From assembly GCA_950106755.1 (NCBI GenBank), contig OX467082.1:16430001-16494000 (forward strand): 64,000 nt of DNA, read 5' to 3'. Position 1 is the stretch's first letter; every line of letters starts with the position of its first letter. The position numbers and the translations under genes were made by a program. The notes under the pieces are model-generated. The model searched no databases. It worked only from the letters and a program-made list of their open reading frames with translations, and was not told the origin of the DNA. Positions 47,801 to 58,050 of this stretch are shown here, one piece after another. This DNA comes from Climacium dendroides. Taxonomy: Eukaryota; Streptophyta; Bryopsida; Hypnales; Climaciaceae.

Positions 47801-50800
47801 TTTACTTTGCATTTGACTGTTATTTTCTAACACTCTCTCATGACAATTTGGTTAAGATGGATGTGAGATAATGCTTTACTGTTCTTTACTCCAGGTAATT
47901 AAAAACCATCCAAATTCACTGGCTATCTACGAGAAAAAGTGTATTGAAAATGGACTTTTGGGCAAGGAAGAAATAGACAAATTGAAGGCTAAAATAGTTG
48001 GGATACTTAATGAAGAATTTGAAAGTAGCAAAGATTATGTTCCCAAAAAGCGCGACTGGCTTGCAGCTTTTGGGGCAGGATTCAAAGGTCCAGAACAGTT
48101 GTCTAAAGTACGGAATACAGGGTAAAATGAAACATTTCAATCTGCATAGTTTTGTCTCGTGTTTTGAAGTGAATTTATGACATATTTTTGTCAGTGTAAG
48201 CGATTACCATACAATGGATTTTCTGTAACTTGAGTTCTCATCAACAACTTGACAGTGTGAAATCCGCGGTTTTGAAAGAAGTGGGAAAAGCTATTACAGT
48301 GCTTCCTGCCACATTTAATCCGCATAAAGCAATTAAGCGAATCTACGAGCAAAGGGCCCAGATGGTGGAAAAGGGAGAAGGAGTGGATTGGGCAACTGGT
48401 GAAGCACTGGCTTTCGGAACTCTTTTGGTGGAAGGCAATCATGTCCGCCTCAGTGGCCAAGACGTCGAAAGAGGAACTTTCAGTCACCGCCATGCCAAGG
48501 TCCATGACCAGAGAAATGGGCAAATCTATTGCCCTCTGGATCATGTGCTGAAAACCCAACCGCCTGATTTCTTTACTGTTTCTAACAGGTATGTGGCAAA
48601 TTCGGACCTATTCATTGTGCTCAATATTTTATGTCTGAATCAATTTGTGTTGAGTTCAAGTGTTTCGTTACTGCCATAAGATTCTTGAAATACATCTCAC
48701 CATGAGCTTCTTGAATTTTATGATGTGTTGTCACAGCTCTTTGTCAGAATTTGGAGTGCTGGGGTTTGAGCTGGGTTACTCTATGGAAAATCCAAACTCC
48801 TTAATTCTCTGGGAAGCCCAGTTCGGTGACTTCTCCAATACTGCACAAGTGATTTTTGACCAATTTATCTCAAGTGGTGAGTCCAAGTGGCTACGCCAAA
48901 CTGGATTGACTGTGTTGCTCCCACATGGTTACGATGGACAAGGTCCTGAACATTCAAGCGCTCGTCTCGAGCGATACCTTCAGGTACGTAAGAGTGAGGG
49001 ATAGAGTACCTTCTTATGAGATGTGATTATAACGCCTTTGATGCATTTGCTATACCACGTTAGTTCAGAGTCAAAATTGACTGAATTTCTTCTCCGCCTC
49101 ATTATCATCTATTAAGGACACCCGTATAGACTAAATAATTACAGGTATCATGTAAATCTAGATGTGTGACGACAATCCATTCAAGCTTCCAGTGGTGGAA
49201 GCTGACTCCACGAAGCAATCTCAAGAAATAAACTGGCAAGTCGTCAATGTGACCACGCCTGCCAACTACTTCCATGTACTTCGTCGGCAGGCAAGTTTCC
49301 ATATAATTCGATTCATTACTTTATCAGGAAGCGGTTTTTGATTAGGTGCACTCCGAGTAGTAGTTTCCACTCCAAAATAATTTGCTGCTGCTAAAACAGA
49401 TTCACCGTGACTTCCGCAAGCCAATGGTTGTTATGGCACCCAAAAATTTGTTGAGGCATCAGAAATGTCGTTCCAACATATCGGAGTTTGAAGACACAGG
49501 TGAAAACGGCTTCCAACGTTTGATAAAAGATGTCGGCAATCACAAAGACAAGGAAGACAGCATACGTCGTGTTGTTTTCTGTACCGGAAAGGTGTGCATT
49601 TTTGCCCCTGAATTAACTGATGCCTGTATTCATCTTGGAATTTTGTCTTGAATATTTCTCAAATAATAAATAGCCCCAATGTTCATGAGTCGATGGCACA
49701 ATTTTTACTCGGTACCAGCTAACTTACTCGCAATCACGTGTTGAAGCCTCTCTTTTTCCGAAACATAATCAATTTGCTTTAACTAAGGTATTTTCGAGAT
49801 ACTGTATCAGGGGAATGCCCTAGTCCAGGACTGCAATCGAATTGTGCTGATGAGCATAATGAAATTTGCTGTTAAGTCCTTTTGCGTTCCCTTTGTTGTC
49901 TCTACCTGTAGGAAAGAGCCCAAGCAATGGTTAGAAAATGTAGAAAGTTCTAGTATTCAATGAAAATGAGACATGTATGAAGAAATAGAACCTTGCTTGG
50001 ACTCATTGTCACAAATAATGAAATTCTTTTGCTTAATCGAATTGTGACATATATTTCGAGGAATAGCGTCATTCTAAGATTATCAAATAGGGTTGATGAA
50101 TTAGTGAGGATTATATGGAAAGAGGATTTTTCAATTATTCAATTAGTGGGGATTATATTGAGGATTGTACTAACGATTATTTGGAAAGAGGCATGACAAT
50201 CCTACTCTTCTACTTGGAGTAGAGGCACTTGCAATTAACCTCTGCACGGGTTGAATCAAGCAGACTATGCTAACAATGATGAAACTTGTTATATCAGATC
50301 TACTACGAACTTGACGAAGAAAGGGAAAGAGCTGCAGCAAAGGATGTCGCAGTATGTAGGGTTGAACAAATATGTCCGTTTCCATTTGACCTCGTGTCAC
50401 GTGAACTCAAGCGATACCCTAGTATGACCAACCATCATGCCTATTCTTCTTTTTCAATCTGGATCTACTCTATGAAGTAGTTTTCTTAATTTCTGAAGCA
50501 CATCTGTATTGATTGAGACTCATTTTTTGTTATTATACTTCATTCACAGAAAATATGATGCTAACCGAGTTGAACTGGTTTGTTCCACCAGAGGCTGAGG
50601 TTGTGTGGTGTCAAGAGGAACCAATGAACATGGGTGCATTTCTCTACGTTTTTCCACGTTTGGGGACGAGCATGAAAAATGCAAGTCGGGGAAAACTTGA
50701 AGATATCAAGTATGCAGGAAGACCTGCTGCTGCGTCCCCTGCAACAGGATTTGGCGAGCTCCATACGCAAGAGCAGAAAGGGGTCGTTGCCAGGGCGATT

Positions 50801-50830
50801 CAGAAATCACCTCTTGTTTTGATAGAGTGA
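44826..50830 (+). CDS. OGDH: 2-oxoglutarate dehydrogenase E1 component, mitochondrial
   Basis: Thirteen exons total 3111 nt (1036 aa), matching plant E1: 44826-45245, 45816-46145, 46331-46477, 46819-47292, 47414-47607, 47718-47772, 47895-48121, 48256-48588, 48737-48983, 49162-49290, 49400-49591, 50298-50421 and 50592-50830. The thiamine-diphosphate enzyme decarboxylates 2-oxoglutarate in the TCA cycle complex with E2 and E3. The N-terminus ([20 protein letters not shown]) is a basic mitochondrial presequence. Seen motifs are [20 protein letters not shown] (E1 N-terminal docking), [20 protein letters not shown] (H319), [10 protein letters not shown] with GDG 422-424 and NN 455-456 (cofactor motif), and [11 protein letters not shown] near the C-terminus. 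The intron after exon 10 has a GC donor (CAG then GCAAGT). A few acceptors, such as 46331, were chosen by frame and similarity. Confidence 0.95.
45325..45690. repeat. dispersed intronic repeat, family D, in OGDH intron 1
   Basis: Pieces shared in order with 54785-55110 (MEX1 intron 2) include GTGCTTTCATTG, GAGATCACT-like, ATGCTTACTCCCAA..TTGC and GAGAGATGAGTTG. With 31350-31520 it shares GAATTTCTTATGCA and GAGGTTGTAGACCACT. Confidence 0.5.
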
Positions 50831-51745
50831 GTACTGTCTTGAGTTTACTCAACATTCGCCATTTTTAAAATGAGCACCGCACTACCTTAATTTAGTTGAT
50901 ATTTGCTTATCTCCAACCAGGAACCTCAATGTCCAGCATTGAATTCAAAACTTCCGTACCGGTAATGTTCAAACAGCTGCACAAATTGAAATGCTTGAAA
51001 AATGAAACGGCTTCAAAATCTCTGTAGGAAATTTAAAAAAAAGGAACTATTTCATTTCTCATCAAATTACAGTTATAATCGGATCAAATAAGTTAAGTGT
51101 TATATAATATAATTAATAGTGCGTAATTACCTTATATCATTCCCAAGCGGACGATTCAACACAATTCATTCCGCATACATAACTTTGGAAAACGGGTTTG
51201 GGGTGAAGAAACATGCGCAGGCTTGGGGTACACCCAATTGGGGTGATACTACTCGTGAAGAACCCATGCCAGTTGGTAAGAATGGGAGGGACGGGAAGTC
51301 TTAAAGACGGGAAGTCAGACCCTCAAGTCCTCAGCCTTAGCTTCCTTCACATGGCCTTGCATGCTCTTCAAGCTTTGAGCTTCTTGCCCCTCCCCTTCCT
51401 CCCTTTCTCTCTCCCAGAACAAATGCAAACTAATCCATCTCTTCTCTTCTTCCTTTTTTTTGTCCCCAGGTTTCCATCTTCGATTAGTGCAAGTTCAAGC
51501 TCCGCTGTCTTGATCCAATTGCAACAGAGTGTCTGAATTCGATCGATTGTCTTGAGGACCGACTCTGTCAGACTGTTGATGAAGTCATCCTTGAGATCTG
51601 AGCAGGGATTAATTCGTGTTTGGTAGAGAGAGACATACCGATCTATTGATATACCGCAATACAATCTTCGGGACAATAATTATATATGTTATGCTCTGAT
51701 GAAGAAGTCGTTTTTTTGAGGAGGAATTCGATTCACATCTTTATC
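50831..51745. other. spacer downstream of OGDH
   Basis: This region has OGDH 3' flank, then pyrimidine-rich DNA (51340-51470). No recognised gene was seen. The right part may be the leader of the small gene that follows. Confidence 0.4.
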
Positions 51746-52030
51746 ATGACGAGCAAATTGACAAAGCAGCATCGATCATTCCAGGTAAGCATTTTGTTTT
51801 GTGCTTGATCAGCTGCCTGTTCAATCTGGTTTAATTTGGAGCTTTTTTTCTTACTTTAGATGGTTAGGGAAGAGCTTGAAAGGAAGAATCTCTTTTCGAA
51901 ATCGATTTATTCAAAGGAAGCTTGCACCTTCTTAAGGTGTATGCGAAGGAGAGCTAGCTTGGAGGAGAAAGAGGATTGTGAAAAGAGGATATTGGAGAAT
52001 AAGAACAAGATTAGAATGGGACCCAATTAA
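51746..52030 (+). CDS. possible small gene of unknown function, 69 aa
   Basis: Two exons, 51746-51784 and 51860-52030, join in phase through a short 75-bp intron with good borders (CCAG then GTAAGC, and TTTAG). The product is basic and helical, beginning MTSKLTKQHRSFQMVREELE and later CTFLRCMRRRASLEEKEDCE, with three cysteines. I do not recognise the family. A spliced frame this short can arise by chance, so expression or conservation is the needed test. Nothing else nearby suggests a function. Confidence 0.4.
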
Positions 52031-53774
52031 TTAGTAGCACTTCCAGTGTCCGATGGGCTGTAGTATGGTATTGTCACTTGTATATGTATGACGTTGAAAT
52101 TTCTGAGTGAGTCTGAATGCATCAAGGATCAACAAAACGTCAATTTCGTGAAATGGGCGGTATTCCAAGACTTTCGCACGTTTCTGTATGAGCGGCCTGA
52201 AACATGAGTCCATGCCTGCCTGTCCTAGTTTGTGGCAGGACTGAAATTAGACCTTTGTGAACGTATATCATATATCATAAAACCTTCCTTGATCGTCAAT
52301 TTCACCACATTGGTGAAATTCCACAAGTATTTCATGGGCTTTCGGCCTGACTGAAACATCAATTTGTTCTTGTCCTAGTTTTTACAGCATTGTGCAGATA
52401 AACGGCACAATTTTTGGCACCCAGAATGACGTCAATTAACAAAATTGACAATCTTGAATCACATTTGAATATGACTTGAAAATAAGTTGACTTTGCTCCA
52501 ACCAATTTTCCTCAACTTCACCCTAACTTTTTTCGGTTTTACACATTACTTTTAAACAGTCATCATGGAAGGTATGAACCACTTTGGCATGATGAATGAA
52601 GCGTAGAAATATCTGACACCCTCGTCAGCTACCAAAGAAATCCGAAAAATTCACAGACCCATCTAATTCCAGAGTGCAACTACGGAAATAATTTCAGAGC
52701 GTACAATAGGAAGGAATTTTGCTCTCTATTCCATCCTGATAGACATTCAAATGTCACCTAATTTTGGATGCATTCGTCTTTGCCAGATCCTTGAGAGATC
52801 AGACAGCGTCCCAAACTTTCATGAGTCGAAAGAAATTAAAATACTAAAGCTTTTGATCGAAACCTTTTTACCCTCCTTGTACTGTTTCCTCTTATCAATG
52901 GAAATTGTCCATGTGTTTCAAAAACAAAAACAAGAACAACACTTTTTACCCTGGCCTAGAAACTGCAAAACCTAATCTCCCTTTCACTCCAAACTGAATG
53001 CAGAGCCAAAACTTGCATTGCAAGTCTGACATCCAGTAAGCTTTATATTTTCTCAAAGGCGGGCACAAGAGATTTCAAACACACCAATTTGTAATATTAG
53101 TGAGGGAGGAAATTCACGTCACCTAGAAAATTAGAATCACCACAAAATTTGATTTATTTTTATTTCAATCATTGATGAACTAGTGTCACACTCACTATTT
53201 GGACTATTAAGGTCCTATTCCACCTTGGTGTCAAAAGAATTTTTTGGACAATTCAACACCTTGATCCAATTTTCTTGACTTTTGGCATGTTGCTCTTCCT
53301 AATTTTTTGACACTTTGATGAAATGATTTAATTTTTTTTATTCATATGTGAATGTGTTCATTCTAAATTTTCTCAAGAATAATTTTTGAATATTCAGAAT
53401 TTTCAACAATGAAATTTACTCAGATTTTCAGAAATGCTTGTACAATTACAATTTTTCACATGCTCCAAATTTTCCCTCATTATTTACGAAACTGGCCTAC
53501 TTTTGGACACAAGCGAAAGCTTCCTGTTTCAAATTATAGTTTTGGGGGGGGAGGACGAGAAGTTGGGTGACCAGAGTCAGACTTAACTGGAGGTCAGGGT
53601 GAGTGGTCACGGGCAACAGATTCCCGAACCCACGACAGCGCAAGCGATGATCTCTCAATCTTGCAGCAAATTCTTCTCATCTCCCAGCTGAGATTTCATT
53701 CTACGTGGTTGAATTTCCCACTTGGAATTCCTAGTTGAAGCTCGCGGATGCGATACCCAAGTGGGTGAGTGAGC
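52031..53774. other. spacer upstream of MEX1, no gene seen
   Basis: AT-rich DNA with no recognised gene. The last 150 bp are the likely promoter and leader of MEX1. Confidence 0.4.
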
Positions 53775-53797
53775 GAGGGAGGGAGGGAGGGAGGGGG
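53775..53797 (+). repeat. (GGGA)n tract upstream of MEX1
   Basis: About five GAGG/GGGA units end in a G5 run, 80-105 bp before the MEX1 ATG. The four-tract pattern can form a G-quadruplex in the coding strand, or in the 5' UTR if transcribed. Confidence 0.7.
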
Positions 53798-53879
53798 ATC
53801 AAAAATAAAAAAACAGACAGAATCAGAGTTAGCGCCGTGTCTCTGAATTGCAAGCATCCCAGCCCACTCTCTCTCTCTT

Positions 53880-56800
53880 ATGGCTGTCACGGCGCAATCC
53901 TTGCCCTCGGGCGCCATAGCCTCGCGGGTGCAGGGTGCTTTGGGTTTCGTCTCTCCTCGCCAGAGTCAACACTTAGCTCGTGTCGTCGTGAGGTCCCGCA
54001 AAGAGTTTTCTCTACGTTCGAATTCCGTGCCTCGGAAGGGACGCCCGGGTTTGGGTTTGCTGGTTCACCGCAAGAAGACGATCGTAGTACCCGTACTCGC
54101 GTTGAGTGAGGATGCTCCCACTCCCGTTCCCGAATTCTCCCAGGTTGTGGATTGATTTTTTTTTTACTTTGCTTGCCTTCAAATTGGAATGCCTATCCCT
54201 AGATTGGGTACGGAATTGGGGCTCATGTGTTTTTGGTTTGGCAATTGTTTGAGTAGGCCGTTTGAATCGACGCTCTTTTTGTCGAATTTCTGGTTTTACA
54301 TTCTTGGCCAAGAAAGGGACTGTTCTTGACTGATTCTAGTGGTCCCATCGGTATTTTCACATTATGATCAATTGAATTGGTCGTTCTGCTGGATTTTTTG
54401 GGGTCTGTTCTAGGCAATGTAGCATGAATCTCCCTGTTCTTGTCTATTGCAAGTGTTACATTTTGGTCAGGGTCAGGGCGTAGGGTTGATGATCAATTGA
54501 CCGAGTTAGTTTGTGATGTAGTTAGGAGACGAAGAGGAGGCACCTTCCAGCCAGTACTACAAGCAATGGGACGCATTAACGGCTCGGATCGCCGAATCCG
54601 CCACCGTGGCTTTTCTGTTGCTGCAACTCCCGCAAATTGTACTCAACACGCGGAATCTCATGTCCGGGAATCAAGTGGCTCTCACCGCCATTCCATGGAT
54701 GGTACGAAGAGTTCATACATTCCCGCGTGTTTTATGTTGACAAGCTTCTGATATGAATGCCACTGAACGTGGAATTGGAGGTCCATCCGTAAGGTAGAGG
54801 ACACTCGTTTCAACCAATGTGCCTGTGCTTTCATTGGGAGATCACTCAATAGAATCACTGGAGAGATCACTGTGGGTACAGGAGTCATGTGAAATTGTAC
54901 TCTGGTAATGTATTGGATGATTCTTATACAATCATTCAAAGTGGCCAGTTGTAGACGATTTGTTAGGGATGGTAGACAATTCCATTATCCATACAAAGAT
55001 TAGTGGACATGCTTACACCCAAATCATGCTTACACCCAACTTGCCAATTAAAGGCCAAGGGTTGATTGGAAGAGAGGAGTTGCTGTTGGTAACAGGGGTT
55101 AGTCAATAAGGGATGTGATCGGGTTTTAGTATCCTCTAATGTAAACTCTCCGTTCGCCATACAGCAAGGGAGAAGTTCCAGTCACCATACAGGTGAAACT
55201 AACTTTATGCCTTTCCCTACAACAGCCTAGAAACCCATTTCATCTAAAATTTTGCACATTTAGTCTCTGTTAAGCTAAAAATCAATTGCGAAAAGCTAAA
55301 TGTCTATAGATTAAGTGTTTACACACTTCCCACAAGTCAAAGCTCATCTGTATGATCAATGGAGAATCTAATGTGTCATGTTGTTAATGGAGCCTCTACT
55401 TCAGTTGACATGTGGAATTTGGAAACTGCATTTGCAGGGTCAGCTGACAGGGCTTCTAGGCAACTTGTCACTGCTGTCCTACTTCGCTGGGAAGAGGGAA
55501 CGAGGCGCTACGGTGGTGCAAGCGGTGGGTGTGATTTCCACGGGGGTGGTGCTGTCGCAGCTAGCGTTGGGAGAAGCCATGCCATTCCCAATCTACGTGG
55601 GCACGGCGGCCGTGGTTGTGGCAGGCCTTCTTTTCAATTGGCTCAGCTACTTCAATAAGCTCAGTCCTACCCTCTGGCAGCTATGGCTCGATTCTGTCAC
55701 TGTTGGTGGCCTTACTGTGCTTCCTCAGGTGTGGTTCACAGTTCTGTTTTTTTTACTTTGCTGTAGTCTTTGGTTTTAGTCAGTGACATCACACTTTCGT
55801 TTGTGTATCTATGCAAAGAATTTGCATGCACCCGAGTTGGATCCAGCATTGATTCCTTATGTCAACATGGTCGGTATTGATCATTCAACAATGCCATTGT
55901 ATCGTTTTAGTATGTGTAAAGAAGCGGAGGGTTTTGTGCATTTTACATCCCAAAAGCCACCATTAGATTGAGAAGTTCTTTATGTTAATAGGTCAGATTC
56001 ATGACCTCATGTTAAGTTAATGCTTGTGTAATACAATGGTGTTAGTGTGATGCTAGTGTCATTGGCATTAATTTCATATTACATTGGAAACTTGTAAGCT
56101 AACAATTAACTTGACATTAATTTAACATTATCTTTTGATTCATCTAATCCTTTATTAGATTAACAATAACTTCCCATTAGTAACTTTATGAATCTAAGAG
56201 GGAATCTTTTAGAGGATTCCTGGAGATGGACGTTTCAGAGACTTCTTTTGGCGAGGTTTGAGCAGCCTTAGCCAATTTACCGACATTGCACGACGGCTGC
56301 AGCAGTAAGGAGTGTGTGATTTCATCTTTTTTATATGTGTGAAATCCATCTCATAGAGTACGTGGTTGCCCTTCAGGTCATGTGGTCAACATTTGTACCC
56401 TACATTCCGGCCTCTACTCTCCCCGGCACCATTTTCGGCGCTATTGCTTTGATTCTGGTCGTTCTGGTACACAATCTGATTTTTACCACCCCTTCCTGAT
56501 ATTGTGAGATGAAATATTGTTGCAATTCTTCCCGCCATTAACATTTGCAATGACATGACAGAATCGGCTCAATAAATTGCCCCCATCAGCTTTGAAGTTC
56601 TATACTGGGCTGTCCGCATGGACTGCGACTCTTCTCTTCATGTGGGGTCCTGTGGCACAGGCGGTATGTTCTCAAGCCTCCTCACTTTCGCGTTGGTTCC
56701 TTCTTATTTTTCCTGTTAGTGAGCTGAATTTGTGGAGATCACGTCCTTACAATTCATATTGTTGCACAGTGGTCGAATTACTTGAATCCTTCCAACATCA

Positions 56801-58050
56801 AGGGCTTGTCAGTCCTCACCATCTTGCTCGCCATGACTGGAAATGGTCTGCTCCTTCCACGAGCTCTGTTCACCCGCGATCTCATGTGGTAAGTTCTCTT
56901 GAAAATAACTTCAACTTGGCTGTACTTCAGTGTTTATAATCCCACCTGCGTTTGTATTTTCTTTTCCGTAGTGCTTTGAGAGCCTGACACTATAGCAGAC
57001 TATGAGAGGGAAATGGGTTATAAGAGAAAGGCAGCATATAAATTTCTTTCCAGGAGATGAGCATCGCGATAGTTTCATATGATATACGGAACTGATCGAG
57101 GTACTTACTGTACGTGGTATCTGGTGTGAGGGCAGGTTTACAGGATCGTCTTGGGGGACTTTGTTACAGGGTTGGGGAATCCTCGTTACCATGTTTATGT
57201 AAGAATTTTGCTATCACATGTTTGCATTCATAATGTACGCTCGTGTGGCTAGTCTGTTGTTGTCCGACATTCTACGTTGAGGTCTGAGTCGTCAATTCCT
57301 GGACAGAACAGGGATGTGCCACTGCAGATTTCACCCTATTCTTTAAGATTGGAGGATTGGATAAACATTAGATAAGGAAAAGAAAATAGTGATACCTCCA
57401 CCTCAAAGAATCTTCACGAGGAGATTTATCGTGGTGGTGCCACCACTACTCTCTTACCACATAGTATCCGGATACAAATATTAAGGGGGGTACGATAAAT
57501 TAGGATTGGTTTTGGGGAATTTTCTGTTCTTGTTCTTTGAGTTACTCCTGGATTTTGTACGTCTTGGTGCCAATTTATAGTCTAACGAGAACGTCATCAA
57601 TTGAAAATTTGGAGCTCCTTGAGATTTATTTTAAGCTCTGTGAGATGATTTTTTTGCTCGTCTGTTCCTGCAGCTTCAATGTCATCAGTGGGGTTCCGTT
57701 CTACGGAATCAGTGCTTTCCTTGCGCTTTGGCTAGGTAATGCCCTCTACCTGTTCTGCTGCACGCGTCCTTGCTTCTTCTTGGCTATTTACTCGATGTGA
57801 GTCAGACAAGTCCCGTTGCCTGGTAGTTAAAGCCTTCTCTTCGTCTGAGCAAGTCAAATCGGATGAAAATATAACACTATATTAATTAAGCGAAGACTAT
57901 AATTTATATCCAGGATATGAAGGACACGGAGCTTACTTTGTGATCTCTACCTACGCAGGTTGGATGTTTTATAACGATGCGAAAGCTTACTCGCTGGGAT
58001 CCCCCATCGCTCCATTGGTTGAATTAGTCACTGGAAGTCGGTCCAGGTAG
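53880..58050 (+). CDS. MEX1: chloroplast maltose exporter MEX1
   Basis: Nine exons, 53880-54143, 54522-54701, 55438-55728, 56377-56466, 56562-56663, 56770-56888, 57136-57198, 57674-57735 and 57959-58050, sum to 1263 nt (420 aa); Arabidopsis MEX1 is 415 aa. It exports maltose made by starch breakdown from the plastid at night across the inner envelope. The serine/arginine-rich N-terminus (about 85 aa) is a chloroplast transit peptide. Conserved blocks follow: QWDALTARI, FLLLQLPQIVLNTRNLMSGN, GLLGNLSLLSYFAGKRE, VMWSTFVPYIPAS, WTATLLFMWGPVAQ and NIKGLSVLTILLAMTGNGLL, with a DAKAY near the end. The membrane segments match the family. For the last exon an acceptor about 45 bp upstream is also in frame. 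I chose the one giving the best family fit. Intron 2 and intron 3 carry dispersed repeats. Confidence 0.93.
54785..55110. repeat. dispersed intronic repeat, family D, in MEX1 intron 2
   Basis: It shares GTGCTTTCATTG, GATCACTCAATAGA, CATGCTTACACCCAA and GAAGAGAGGAGTTG-type blocks with OGDH intron 1 (45325-45690) in the same order. Confidence 0.5.
56009..56128. mobile_element. ATGTTAA-family miniature element, 120 bp, in MEX1 intron 3
   Basis: The ends are ATGTTAAGTTAATG (56009-56022) and its near-complement CATTAATTTAACAT (56115-56128). Inside is GGTGTTAGTGTGATGCTAGTG. It is the cleanest of three copies. No clear target-site duplication was found. Confidence 0.65.

Noticed and set aside
57913..57958. 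Alternative earlier acceptor for the last MEX1 exon
   Set aside because: It is in frame but would insert 15 residues (YEGHGAYFVISTYAG) where the family runs straight from the last membrane helix into the DA.AY motif.
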